NCBI RefSeq assembly: GCF_947500765.1
Contig: NZ_CANMTH010000008.1
Location: 62,001-126,000, forward strand
Direction of reading: 5' to 3'
Source of the DNA: an uncultured Formosa sp.
GTDB taxonomy: Bacteria > Bacteroidota > Bacteroidia > Flavobacteriales > Flavobacteriaceae
Length of the DNA: 64,000 nt
The position numbers were made by a program, and so were the translations under genes. The number at the start of each line of letters is the position of its first letter. Within the stretch, counting starts at the first letter, position 1. Below, piece after piece: positions 1 to 8,792 of the stretch. The notes beneath the pieces were generated by a model. The model did no database searches and was not told the origin of the DNA. It saw only the letters and a program-made list of their open reading frames with translations.

Positions 1-1
1 A

Positions 2-1870
2 GATAAACCGGTTTTGGCATTGGTGTATTTAAGATACGGTATAGAATGGCAATTATGGTATAAAGCTCTAGGCGAGGATAAACAAAATACATTATTGTGC
101 GATATTGCTGCACTTAAAGTTACACGTATATTTTATAAATTATTACCTAAAGACGATAAAGAAAAGTTAGAACCTTTAAATTTTAGTGTATTAGATTTAA
201 TTAAAAGTAAAGAAGATGTAGATACAGATTCTATTGTAAAGTATAATGCGTTGCAAGAAATTCATGGTTTAGATCATTCCAGTACGGTGTTTAAGGAATC
301 TTGGAAACCTATACTTGAAAATCTAGCTATGCCAACAGAGTATTTATTAATGTCTGGAGGAGATTTAAGATTAAATATTGATGAGATCGGATTATTAAAT
401 AAATATGGTTGCCGACCTTTTCCAAGGCCAGAAGCATTCACGTTTGCATCGTCTACAGCTACAAGTGTCTCAAACTTTGCTTTCGATAAAACAGATAAAG
501 TTAGAAATATACTTATCGGGAATAGCTTAAAATATGGTTTCGAAAAAACGACAACAGATTTTTCTGAACTACTTAAAACAAACCTTAGAAAAATATTTAA
601 ATTATACGATGGATGCGAAATTATTTTCTCACCATCAGGAACAGACTCTTCGCTTCAGTTAGCTGGAATTACTCAAATTACAACTAATAAAGATATCACC
701 CATGTTTTAGTTGCTTCAGATGAAACAGGAAGTGGTGTGCCAGGAGCCTTAAAAGGGTGTCATTTTGAAAATACAACAGCATTAAATTTCCCTGTTAAAA
801 AAGGAGATAGTATTGAAGGTTTTAGAGATGTAGATGTTATTAAAATTACATTTAGAGACGAAAATGGAGCTTTAAAATCTACAGAAGAATTAGACCAAGA
901 AGTATATAAAGCTGTTTCAGAAACTAATAAATTAGGCAGACATATTGTATTACACACTATGGATCAGTCTAAATTAGGGTATCAATCGCCTAGTGATGAA
1001 TTGGTTCAGAAGTTAAATACGCTTGAAGATTTATCAATGCAAATTATTGTAGATGGTTCGCAGTTAAGATTAGATCCAAAAGACGTGAAAAATTATTTAA
1101 ATAAAGGCTACATTGTAACCATTACAGGTAGTAAATACTTTACAGGACCTCCATATTCAGGAGCTTTAATTTTTCCACAAAGTGTAAGCGATTCAATACA
1201 TAATGTAAAAACAAAACTTCCTGTTGGTTTAACTCAATATTATAATCGTTCAGACTGGCCAACATCATGGTTTTGTTCAGAAGATTTACCTAGCGGATTT
1301 AATTACGGTTCTTACATGCGTTGGAATGCTGCTATGGTAGAAATGGACAGATATTTTAAAACACCTATACTTTATAGAAATATGGGGATAGAAATGTTTT
1401 GTAATTTTGTTGACGATTCTATTCAAGAAGCAAGTTTCTTAGAACCAATTTATGGTAATGAAACCAAAACAAATAGTTACGATAGTGAAGAATTTGGAAT
1501 TAGAAATATTCGTACTATTTTCCCTTTCTTTATTTTAAAAGATAATGAAGCTTTACCTATAGATAAGGTTAAAAAATTATATACACTACTAAATTCAGAT
1601 TTGTCAGAGCAGTTTAAAGATGCTTCATTAGAAACCATAGGACTAGCCGCTCAAAAATGCCATATCGGTCAAGCAGTAAACGTAAAATATGCTAATAATA
1701 TTCCAAGTGCAATTCTAAGAATTAGTTTGGGGGCAAGAGTTATTTCAGAAAGTTGGGTGAATAGAGATATTAGTTTATACTTTAGAAATATAGAGTTGCA
1801 AATGCATCAAATTACTGTTATTATTAAGAAAATTGAATTAATCTTAAGTCAGCCTGATTTATTAGATTAA
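2..1870 (+). CDS. PLP-dependent aminotransferase-fold protein, 5' end outside window
   Basis: The reading frame is open to the left edge, so the true start is probably outside the window; a TTG at 14 is only the first possible start inside it. The middle of the protein looks like a fold-type I PLP enzyme: SGTDSSLQLAG could be the phosphate-binding turn, VDGSQLRLDP carries a likely cofactor Asp, and TGSKYFTGPP carries the likely Schiff-base Lys (about residue 374 counting from that TTG). The first 130 residues and the last 150 are not recognised. No signal peptide is visible in the part present, so it is probably cytoplasmic. The substrate is unknown. The gene is closed by a strong hairpin shared with the convergent receptor gene. 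Confidence 0.6.
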   Translation, partial: DKPVLALVYLRYGIEWQLWYKALGEDKQNTLLCDIAALKVTRIFYKLLPKDDKEKLEPLNFSVLDLIKSKEDVDTDSIVKYNALQEIHGLDHSSTVFKESWKPILENLAMPTEYLLMSGGDLRLNIDEIGLLNKYGCRPFPRPEAFTFASSTATSVSNFAFDKTDKVRNILIGNSLKYGFEKTTTDFSELLKTNLRKIFKLYDGCEIIFSPSGTDSSLQLAGITQITTNKDITHVLVASDETGSGVPGALKGCHFENTTALNFPVKKGDSIEGFRDVDVIKITFRDENGALKSTEELDQEVYKAVSETNKLGRHIVLHTMDQSKLGYQSPSDELVQKLNTLEDLSMQIIVDGSQLRLDPKDVKNYLNKGYIVTITGSKYFTGPPYSGALIFPQSVSDSIHNVKTKLPVGLTQYYNRSDWPTSWFCSEDLPSGFNYGSYMRWNAAMVEMDRYFKTPILYRNMGIEMFCNFVDDSIQEASFLEPIYGNETKTNSYDSEEFGIRNIRTIFPFFILKDNEALPIDKVKKLYTLLNSDLSEQFKDASLETIGLAAQKCHIGQAVNVKYANNIPSAILRISLGARVISESWVNRDISLYFRNIELQMHQITVIIKKIELILSQPDLLD

Positions 1871-1887
1871 GAACAGTTTTATATAAA

Positions 1888-1933
1888 AAAAACCTCAATT
1901 ATATTTTAACATTAAAATGTAATTGAGGTTTTT
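1888..1933. terminator. Bidirectional intrinsic terminator
   Basis: Long nearly perfect hairpin between convergent genes. Outer arms 1888-1901 (AAAAACCTCAATTA) and 1920-1933 pair fully, and an inner ATTTTAA/TTAAAAT stem (1903-1909, 1912-1918) extends it. It is flanked by A-tract and T-tract, so it can stop transcription from both sides. Confidence 0.85.
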
Positions 1934-1971
1934 ATTTGCATTCTATTTTAGAAATTTACTATTATAGTGAA

Positions 1972-4263
1972 TTAAATATCATAACTTATTTTAAAGCCTG
2001 TATACCAATTTCTAGGTTGTCCTGGGTAATAGTATCTTGGTTCTGAATCTCCAAATCCAACAGCATTTATTAATACAGATGATGCGTAATCTTTGTCGGC
2101 AATATTATTGATGCCCGCATTAACTTCTATAGTTAATTGTGTTGTAATGTTATTTTTGTAGGCTAATTTGGCATTAAATACAGTATAATCATCAGAATAA
2201 AGCGTATTTGCATCATTTAAAGGCATGGCGTCTACATATAGAAAATTAGTGTTTAAATTAAAATTTAGGTAGCCAAAATTCAATCCTCCATTAATTTTAT
2301 GGTCTGGTACACCTGTAAGTTCATTACCCGAATAATCACTGTCATTATCTACAAATTCTATAAATTTATGATCTGTAATTTCGGCGTTTAAGTAAGGAGT
2401 GAATACAAAACCAGAATTAAACATCTCTGTATACGATACCGAAAGTTCAATCCCTTTATGTTCTGTTTTGCCAGCATTTCTACCAATGTATTGATCTTCT
2501 CCAATCCGGTCTGCCACAAGTAAATTGTCTATATCTAATAGGTAAGCAGAGAGTTGTAAGTGTAATTTATTTTGAATTAAAAAAAGTTCACTTCCAATTT
2601 CATAATTAATCCCCGTTTCTGGTCCTAATTCCGGATTAATAACACCTTCTGGTGTGAGCGTTTCTTCTATTGAAGGATAATTAAATCCTTTACTTACATT
2701 AGCATAAGCACTTATATTAGGAACAAATTGATAGACAATATTTAAGTTTGGAGCCACAATAGGATCAAAATTTCTATCTGCGTCTTTATTGTTTTCGTCT
2801 GTATTAAACTGGTCTGTAAACTCGTAATTTGTGGTGTTAATATTAAGCCCAATTTGTGCTTTTAGTTGGTTTGTAATAGGTAATGTAGCTGTAGCAAAAA
2901 GATTTAGGTTTTGTCTGTTTTCAATATTATCGCTAAATAATTCTCCTTCTAAGCTACCGTTTCCATTATTGTTTTCATATAAATTTTCAATAGTTTTCCA
3001 ATTGTATTCATCTTTGTATAGCTCGCCTCCAAAACTAAGATTAGCATTACGGTTTATAAATTTAAAATCTTTAGCAAATAGAGTTCTTGCGCCATAACCA
3101 TTAGTATATTCATCTAAAATATTAAATGGTCTAGGTTCGTAATGATCTAGATAACTATAAAAAACAGAGGTTGTATTACTAAAGCTATTTGAAAAACGAT
3201 GTGTATAATTTAAACCAATTAAGACCTGTTTGTTGTCTTCATAACCTTGAGCCTCATTCCAAGTATATGCTGCTTGAGAAGGAGCGTTTTGAAAAGCAGT
3301 TTTTCCTATCGAACTTGGGATTTCTGCAAAATAGTCGGTGTAATTTAGTAAAAAACCAAGTTCGTTAGTATCGTTAAACGTATAGTTTGATGTTAATAAA
3401 ACCATATGTCTTTTGTAATTACTATTATCTCGAAATCCATCAGATTTTAAATGATCGTAATTTAGGTTTATAGAGAGTTTTTTAGTTGCTGAGGCTAATG
3501 AAACATTGTTTTTTAATAGTCCAAAACGTCCCACAGTTAAATTTGTTTTTAAAAACGTTTCACCTTCTAAGGCCTGTTTAGAATTAAGTAACAAAGTTCC
3601 TCCTAAATTGGTTCCGTATTGCGTTGCTTTAGGACCTTTAACAATTTCCAAATTTGCTATGTCTTCAGGATCAAAAGCATCAATAGCAGTTTCTCCGGTT
3701 CCGTTAGTTATCGGGATTCCGTTAAAATACGCTCTTATTTTATTTGTTCCATAAAGCGTTCTGGAACCTACACCACGAATTACAATTCTATTGGTGTTTA
3801 AAGCACCACTCTGTATATATACACCAGGAGTTTCGTTAATGCTAGACACCAAATCTATAGGGCTGTAAGCGTCAAATTTTTGAGACGATATTTTTGTTGT
3901 TGGTACGATAACTTTACTCTCTTTTTGATAATTAGATGAAATTATAACCTCATCTAAATCTTGAGTATTTTCTAAATTTATAAGTTTGAAAATACTATTA
4001 TTTGCTTTTAGCGTAACAGCTTTGATATAATATCCTGAATGTTTAATTTTTAATTTTATGGGTAATTTTAAATCATCGGGTATTATAAAAACACCGTTAG
4101 AATTTGTTTCAGAAATAGATTTGTTATCATAAATTATAGATGCATTTTGAATGGGTTGCTTTGATGCATTAAATACAGAACCTCTAATTTGTTGTGCTAG
4201 TAAAGGATTGATAGATGCTAAAAAAAAGAGCACAATTATGGTTTTTAAGTGTATAAATCTCAT
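1972..4263 (-). CDS. TonB-dependent outer-membrane receptor
   Basis: The 763-residue protein has a signal peptide (about residues 1-24, ending LLAQ), a carboxypeptidase-regulatory-like domain (about 26-105), a plug domain (about 120-230, with GSRTLYGTNKIRAYFNGIPI and the typical EIVKGPKATQYGTNLGGTLLL-type region) and a beta-barrel to the C-terminus. This is the FecA/siderophore-type architecture, not SusC, and no SusD follows. It lies 33 bases downstream of the PQQ-type dehydrogenase gene on the same strand, so the two are probably co-transcribed. The ligand is not shown by sequence; iron chelates, nickel complexes or a cofactor such as PQQ are all possible. Gene end meets the bidirectional terminator at 1888-1933. 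Confidence 0.88.
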   Translation of the reverse strand: MRFIHLKTIIVLFFLASINPLLAQQIRGSVFNASKQPIQNASIIYDNKSISETNSNGVFIIPDDLKLPIKLKIKHSGYYIKAVTLKANNSIFKLINLENTQDLDEVIISSNYQKESKVIVPTTKISSQKFDAYSPIDLVSSINETPGVYIQSGALNTNRIVIRGVGSRTLYGTNKIRAYFNGIPITNGTGETAIDAFDPEDIANLEIVKGPKATQYGTNLGGTLLLNSKQALEGETFLKTNLTVGRFGLLKNNVSLASATKKLSINLNYDHLKSDGFRDNSNYKRHMVLLTSNYTFNDTNELGFLLNYTDYFAEIPSSIGKTAFQNAPSQAAYTWNEAQGYEDNKQVLIGLNYTHRFSNSFSNTTSVFYSYLDHYEPRPFNILDEYTNGYGARTLFAKDFKFINRNANLSFGGELYKDEYNWKTIENLYENNNGNGSLEGELFSDNIENRQNLNLFATATLPITNQLKAQIGLNINTTNYEFTDQFNTDENNKDADRNFDPIVAPNLNIVYQFVPNISAYANVSKGFNYPSIEETLTPEGVINPELGPETGINYEIGSELFLIQNKLHLQLSAYLLDIDNLLVADRIGEDQYIGRNAGKTEHKGIELSVSYTEMFNSGFVFTPYLNAEITDHKFIEFVDNDSDYSGNELTGVPDHKINGGLNFGYLNFNLNTNFLYVDAMPLNDANTLYSDDYTVFNAKLAYKNNITTQLTIEVNAGINNIADKDYASSVLINAVGFGDSEPRYYYPGQPRNWYTGFKISYDI

Positions 4264-4296
4264 ATATAGGGATGGATTATGTTTTAGATTTTTTTT

Positions 4297-5592
4297 CTAT
4301 TTAGTATAACTCACTTTCCAAACCGTGTCCCCTGCATCGTCATTAACTAATAAATCTCCGTAAGGTGTAACGGTTACACATACGGGTCTACCGTAAACTT
4401 CTGTATTGTTCTCTTCAGAAATAAAACCTGTTAGAAAATCTTGAGGTTTTCCGTTAGGTTTTCCATCTATAAAGGGTATATATACTACGCGGTAACCAGA
4501 AAGCTCAGATCTGTTCCACGATCCGTGTTGTCCTACAAATGCTCCGTTTTTATAAGTGTCAGGAAAACGCTCTTTATTGTAAAAGGTGAATCCTAAAGAG
4601 GCTGTATGCGGACCAACAGATACATCGGGGACAATTGTTTTAGCGACAAGATCAGGAGCTTTCCCTTTCTGTCTAGGATCTTCAATTTGACCGTAGTATG
4701 CATAAGGCCAACCGTAAAAGCCACCTTCTTTTACACTAGTTACATAATCTGGAACGAGATTGTCTCCAATTTCATCACGTTCATTTACAGCTGTCCAAAG
4801 CTCCATGTTAACAGGATTCCAGTCCATACCTACGGGGTTTCTTAATCCGCTTGCATAAACTTTTTCATTACTACCATCTATATCAACTTCTAAAATATTG
4901 GCTCTACGTACTTCTTCGTCCATACCATATTCTCCAACATTACTTGCAGACCCTACAGAAATGTATATTTTATCTTCAGCTTTGTTGGTAATAATATTTC
5001 GTGTCCAGTGGTTGTTATAACCTCCAGCAGGTAGATCTACAATTTTTTTACTTTCATCAGGATCTAATTTTGTTTGTCCAACCTTGTAAGGGTATTTATA
5101 AAGTCCATCTGTATTGGCTACATAAAAATAATTATCGATGATAAGCATACCTAATGGCTGTTTTAATGCGTCTAAAAAGGTTTCTCTTAATTCAATATTG
5201 CCATCATTATTTTTATCTCTCAATATGGTAATCAAGCCAGCGCTGTTCTTAGTATTAGCTTCGCAAATAAATATATCTCCATTTGGTCCTATGTAAGTCC
5301 AACGTGGGTTTTTAAATCCGTCTGCTAGTTTGGTTACAGTAAAACCTTCTGGAGCAACAGGCATTTTGCCTTCCGGCCAATCTACTAATTTGTTTTCTTT
5401 TCTAACAGACTTTGTGGAGTAGGGTTTAGGTAAAATTAATGGACCTACAGCAGTTTGTACAGTGTCTGCAGGTTTGTTAGATATCATTTCTTTTTGAGTC
5501 TCTGATACTTCCATCTTTTTTTCTTCTTTTGTTTTGCAAGCAAAGAAGAGTGTTATAATAAAAAGTAATAATACGGGTTTGTGTAATGTCAT
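4297..5592 (-). CDS. PQQ-dependent sugar dehydrogenase-like lipoprotein (sorbosone dehydrogenase family)
   Basis: The 431-residue protein has a lipoprotein signal peptide with lipobox ending FFAC (Cys19). It then forms a six-bladed beta-propeller of the soluble glucose/sorbosone dehydrogenase type. Supporting motifs are PRWTYIGPNGDIFICEANT near the N-terminus, the NNHWTRNI segment, YASGLRNPVGMDWNP, GWPYAYYG and a C-terminal FVGQHGSWNR block. Family members oxidise sugars in the periplasm with PQQ, but many relatives are uncharacterised and some may not bind it. The gene leads the receptor gene at 1972-4263 by 33 bases. No PQQ biosynthesis gene is in the window. Confidence 0.82.
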   Translation of the reverse strand: MTLHKPVLLLFIITLFFACKTKEEKKMEVSETQKEMISNKPADTVQTAVGPLILPKPYSTKSVRKENKLVDWPEGKMPVAPEGFTVTKLADGFKNPRWTYIGPNGDIFICEANTKNSAGLITILRDKNNDGNIELRETFLDALKQPLGMLIIDNYFYVANTDGLYKYPYKVGQTKLDPDESKKIVDLPAGGYNNHWTRNIITNKAEDKIYISVGSASNVGEYGMDEEVRRANILEVDIDGSNEKVYASGLRNPVGMDWNPVNMELWTAVNERDEIGDNLVPDYVTSVKEGGFYGWPYAYYGQIEDPRQKGKAPDLVAKTIVPDVSVGPHTASLGFTFYNKERFPDTYKNGAFVGQHGSWNRSELSGYRVVYIPFIDGKPNGKPQDFLTGFISEENNTEVYGRPVCVTVTPYGDLLVNDDAGDTVWKVSYTK

Positions 5593-5725
5593 AATAATAG
5601 CTTTTTTTTGAAAATAAAGCTTTCATTTAGTGATTTTTAACTCAATCGGTTTTTTAAAATAAGTTTAACATTTTTAAATGTATTGTGCTTGTGTTTAGTG
5701 ACTTAGTCTGTTCTTTAAAGACAAA

Positions 5726-5757
5726 CGCCTTTGACAATTTAAACGTTGACAAAGGCG
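5726..5757 (-). terminator. Probable terminator after the lar cassette
   Basis: Inverted repeat CGCCTTTG (5726-5733) / CAAAGGCG (5750-5757), extended by CAA/TTG with one mismatch. It lies 60 bases beyond the last gene of the minus-strand lar cassette. The following bases on the minus strand are T-rich but not a clean T-run. It separates the lar cassette from the PQQ dehydrogenase and receptor genes. Confidence 0.5.
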
Positions 5758-5816
5758 ATTTTATAGAATATTTTCTGAACGTATTTGTTTAGGCAAAAAT
5801 AGGTTCAGTTAGAATA

Positions 5817-6002
5817 TTAATTTTCAGTTTTATTTGTTTTAGTCTTAGAGAATTTCCAAATAATAGCTACAATGGCAATAAATGGAACAATTAACCAACC
5901 CCATTGTCCAATAAAAGTGTCATGAGTGTGGTGTCCTCCAGGATGTGCTAACGCAATTTGAGAACTTAATACAATTAAAAATAAAGAGCTTAATTTTTTC
6001 AT
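5817..6002 (-). CDS. Small His-rich single-span membrane protein at end of lar cassette
   Basis: This 61-residue protein has a signal peptide (residues 1-19, ending ALA). Cleavage there would leave a mature N-terminus HPGGHHTHD, with five His in nine residues. A transmembrane helix follows (about residues 34-50, WGWLIVPFIAIVAIIWKF) and then a Lys/Asn-rich tail. A mature N-terminus beginning HPG also occurs in HupE/UreJ-type nickel transport proteins, and N-terminal His are metal ligands in several nickel and cobalt uptake proteins. The gene starts 14 bases after larC, so co-expression is likely. I infer a nickel-binding or nickel-delivery role; no named family is recognised. Confidence 0.65.
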   Translation of the reverse strand: MKKLSSLFLIVLSSQIALAHPGGHHTHDTFIGQWGWLIVPFIAIVAIIWKFSKTKTNKTEN

Positions 6003-6016
6003 AGTTTTAGCGTTTT

Positions 6017-7300
6017 TTAAGAATTAGAATTGATTTTATTGATCACCTGAAATGGCGACTGATTTGTTTCTAGAGCTAGTCTTTGTATCTCATCAAACTC
6101 AGGTTTTATCTTTATGTTATGTGTTGGAGTTGTGCTTTCTTTTACAAGAACGTCTCCTAAAGGTGTTTGTTTCTTTTTTTGAACTCTAGGTAACTCAATA
6201 CGGTCAATTTTAAAATAGCGAACTCCAATAGTACTGGTGTTATCAAAGATATAATTAGAGACTGCTGTTAAATTATGCTTTGGAAGAATAACACTGAGTA
6301 GAAATGCAAATCGGCCTTTCTTCATGAGTTGTTGTGTGATACTAAAATCTAGAGCACCAGAAGCTAATAATCCATCTTGAAAATGAGTTCCTAAATATTC
6401 AGGAGACATATCGTCTATAGATGCTTCTAATTGAAGGTAGCTATCTTCACCTTCAGTAAGATTGTTTTCTAATAAAGAAATACGTACCACATTTGCATTA
6501 TGGAAATCCTTTTTCCCTGGACCATATGCTGTTTTAGTAGTAGTGTATGCTGTAGTTTTAAAATCTGGATTTAAGTATTTTAAGATGGCAGCTCCCGTTG
6601 GTGTTATTTTTTCTCCCGCTTCGGTTCCTGGATAAATGGGCATTCCTAATAATAACTCTGCAGTAGCAGGAGCGGGAACTGGTAACATACCGTGTTGTGT
6701 TTTAACAATTCCAAAGCCGGTACAAATAGGCGTACAGTATACTTTAGAGATGTTTAATTTATCAATTAATACCGCATTTCCAACAATGTCTATAATAGAG
6801 TCTACACCACTTATTTCGTGAAAATGAATGGTCTCTAAAGGCATATCGTGAATTTTAGATTCTGCCTGACCAATCATTAAGAAAATTTCATGTGCTATTT
6901 TTTTAGCATTGTCGCTAATATGTGCGTGATCTATAATGTTTTGAATATCACTTAAATGACGATGATGTTCGCCATCATGATGATGGTGATCATGCTCATG
7001 AGAATGAGAGTGTGCATCATCATGACTGTGAGAATGCTCGTGACTATGCGAATGCCCATGCTCGTGACTATGTCCGTGGTCATGATCTGGTTCTTTTCCA
7101 AGATTCAAATCAATCACTTCAACATATTGGCAATTAATACCGTTTTTGTCGACTTGCTTAATTTCTATTTTACCATCTGGCAAATGTAATTTTTGAGGTA
7201 AATCGAGTAGTAATTCGTAATCTCCTAGCAGTTCGCTAAAAGCACTGAGAAACATATTCCCCGATAACCCCGAAAAAGCTTCTATATATATGGTGTTCAT
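6017..7300 (-). CDS. larC: Nickel-pincer cofactor nickel insertase LarC
   Basis: LarC uses CTP to insert nickel into the dithio-pyridinium nucleotide and so completes the nickel-pincer nucleotide cofactor. The 427-residue protein starts with MNTIYIEAFSGLSGNMFLSA, typical of the family, and carries the SIDDMSPEYLG and TPTGAAIL blocks further on. Residues 73-115 are a His/Asp-rich stretch, nearly every second residue His, a likely nickel reservoir. In some lactobacilli larC is split by a programmed frameshift; here it is a single uninterrupted frame. The start overlaps the larB stop as ATGA (7297-7300), implying translational coupling. Confidence 0.93.
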   Translation of the reverse strand: MNTIYIEAFSGLSGNMFLSAFSELLGDYELLLDLPQKLHLPDGKIEIKQVDKNGINCQYVEVIDLNLGKEPDHDHGHSHEHGHSHSHEHSHSHDDAHSHSHEHDHHHHDGEHHRHLSDIQNIIDHAHISDNAKKIAHEIFLMIGQAESKIHDMPLETIHFHEISGVDSIIDIVGNAVLIDKLNISKVYCTPICTGFGIVKTQHGMLPVPAPATAELLLGMPIYPGTEAGEKITPTGAAILKYLNPDFKTTAYTTTKTAYGPGKKDFHNANVVRISLLENNLTEGEDSYLQLEASIDDMSPEYLGTHFQDGLLASGALDFSITQQLMKKGRFAFLLSVILPKHNLTAVSNYIFDNTSTIGVRYFKIDRIELPRVQKKKQTPLGDVLVKESTTPTHNIKIKPEFDEIQRLALETNQSPFQVINKINSNS

Positions 7301-7965
7301 TTTTTTATAAGTTTCAACATTCTAAAAGCACTCATGGCTGCTCCATAACCATTATCTATATTTACTACAGAAATACCATTTGCACAACTTGTAAGCATGG
7401 CGTGTAATGCGGTTACTCCATCTTTTGCGGTACCATAGCCTACAGATGTTGGTACTGCAATAATGGGTTGTGGTAACAAACCGCCAACAACGGTGGGTAG
7501 TGCGCCTTCAAAACCAGCGACTATAATTAAAACATCAAATGTTTTTAAATCTTCTAGTTTATCTAATAAGCGATGTAAACCAGCTACACCAACATCATGA
7601 ATAATACGTGCATCCACTCCCATATATTCTAAGGTGTAAAATGCTTCATTAGCCACACCAATATCAGAACTTCCGGCAGATACTATACCAACTTTAATAG
7701 AATGGTTTTCAATTTTATTTATTGGGTAAAGCATAAAAATACCAGATTCATCATCGTAGAATGCTGTTTTATATACATCTAAGAGTGCTTTTGCTTTATC
7801 TTGTTGTAATTTAGTAATTAATACATTTTTGTTTTTTTCAGAATATTCTTCTAATAATTCTGATAGCAATGCTATACTTTTTGAAGCGCCATAAATTACT
7901 TCTTCAAAACCTATACGTTGCTTTCTGTCTTCATCTATAATAAAGGCTTTATCCATGTAATACAC
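7297..7965 (-). CDS. larB: Pyridinium-3,5-biscarboxylic acid mononucleotide synthase LarB
   Basis: LarB carboxylates the pyridinium ring of nicotinic acid adenine dinucleotide and cleaves the phosphoanhydride, the first step of nickel-pincer cofactor synthesis. The 222-residue protein belongs to the PurE/AIR-carboxylase-like fold: VSAGSSDIGVANEAFYTLEY, the HDVGVAGLHRLL segment and VGGLLPQPIIAVPTSVGYG are typical. The start shown overlaps larE by 17 bases; Met4 (7956) would give an 8-base overlap and is an equally good start. It is in the middle of the larE-larB-larC order and couples to larC by an ATGA overlap. Confidence 0.93.
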   Translation of the reverse strand: MYYMDKAFIIDEDRKQRIGFEEVIYGASKSIALLSELLEEYSEKNKNVLITKLQQDKAKALLDVYKTAFYDDESGIFMLYPINKIENHSIKVGIVSAGSSDIGVANEAFYTLEYMGVDARIIHDVGVAGLHRLLDKLEDLKTFDVLIIVAGFEGALPTVVGGLLPQPIIAVPTSVGYGTAKDGVTALHAMLTSCANGISVVNIDNGYGAAMSAFRMLKLIKK

Positions 7966-8770
7966 GATTTAATTTTCCTGAAACAAAACCTTCCTGATCT
8001 ATTAGTACTTTAGAAAACCCTAAAGCTTTTATGTCTTTAGAAATAGCATTAAACTGATTTTTTAATGAAGATAAATCGGAAACAGGAACTTCTATAGAAG
8101 CTTCTTCTCCAAGATATCTTACACGTACGTTGTTAAAACCAAATTGATTTAGAATATACTCAGCTTGCTCAATTTGTTTGAGTCTTATACTATTTACGGC
8201 CGTTCCGTAGGGAATTCTAGAGCTTAAACATGGGCTTGGTGGTTTAGTGGCTGTTTCTAAACCTAATTCACTAGCCATAGCTATCACTTCTTTTTTATTT
8301 ATTTTAAGTTCTGCTAAAGGAGAACGAATGGCATGATTTTTAGCCGCTTCTAAACCTGGACGGTAATCGCCTAAATCATCTAAATTTGTACCATTTAAAA
8401 TGGTATAATCAGGATATTCAGCTTTTAAAATATCTACCATGGCTTCGTAAAGATGTGTTTTACAGAAAAAACAACGATTAGCCGGATTAGCGGTGTAATT
8501 AGGATCGTTTAATTCGTCTGTTTTAATCACTCTTAATTTAATGTTGTGCTTTTTACAAAAGTTGGTAGCGATTTCAAAATCTTTAGTTTTTAGACTTTCT
8601 GAATTAGAAATTAAACCAATAGCCTGATCTCCTAGTGCTAATTTTGAAGCGTACAATACTAAGGATGAATCTACACCTCCAGAAAATGCTGTAACCGATC
8701 CTTTATGGTCTTTAAACCAATTTATAAGTAATGGTAATTTAGACATAAGTTTTAGTTTTTTGTCAGGCAT
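7949..8770 (-). CDS. larE: ATP-dependent sulfur transferase LarE
   Basis: LarE activates the carboxylates of the LarB product with ATP and converts them to thiocarboxylates. The 273-residue protein has the PP-loop SGGVDSS (residues 30-36) of the ATP pyrophosphatase fold. Three Cys sit at the expected active-site places: Cys100 and Cys103 in RCFFCK and Cys181 in SPCLSSR. Family knowledge separates single-Cys sacrificial enzymes from three-Cys enzymes that hold a [4Fe-4S] cluster and use added sulfide; this copy has the three-Cys pattern. It is 22 bases downstream of the aldo/keto reductase gene and overlaps larB. Confidence 0.92.
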   Translation of the reverse strand: MPDKKLKLMSKLPLLINWFKDHKGSVTAFSGGVDSSLVLYASKLALGDQAIGLISNSESLKTKDFEIATNFCKKHNIKLRVIKTDELNDPNYTANPANRCFFCKTHLYEAMVDILKAEYPDYTILNGTNLDDLGDYRPGLEAAKNHAIRSPLAELKINKKEVIAMASELGLETATKPPSPCLSSRIPYGTAVNSIRLKQIEQAEYILNQFGFNNVRVRYLGEEASIEVPVSDLSSLKNQFNAISKDIKALGFSKVLIDQEGFVSGKLNRVLHG

Positions 8771-8792
8771 TGTTATGCCAAGAGGTTTGAAA

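Noticed and set aside
6956..7189. Met/His-rich open frame opposite the larC His-rich region
   Set aside because: It is the antisense shadow of the His-coding repeats in larC; the CAT/ATG complementarity explains its many Met codons.
6017..7300. Programmed frameshift in larC as in some lactobacilli
   Set aside because: The frame is continuous and covers the whole LarC length.
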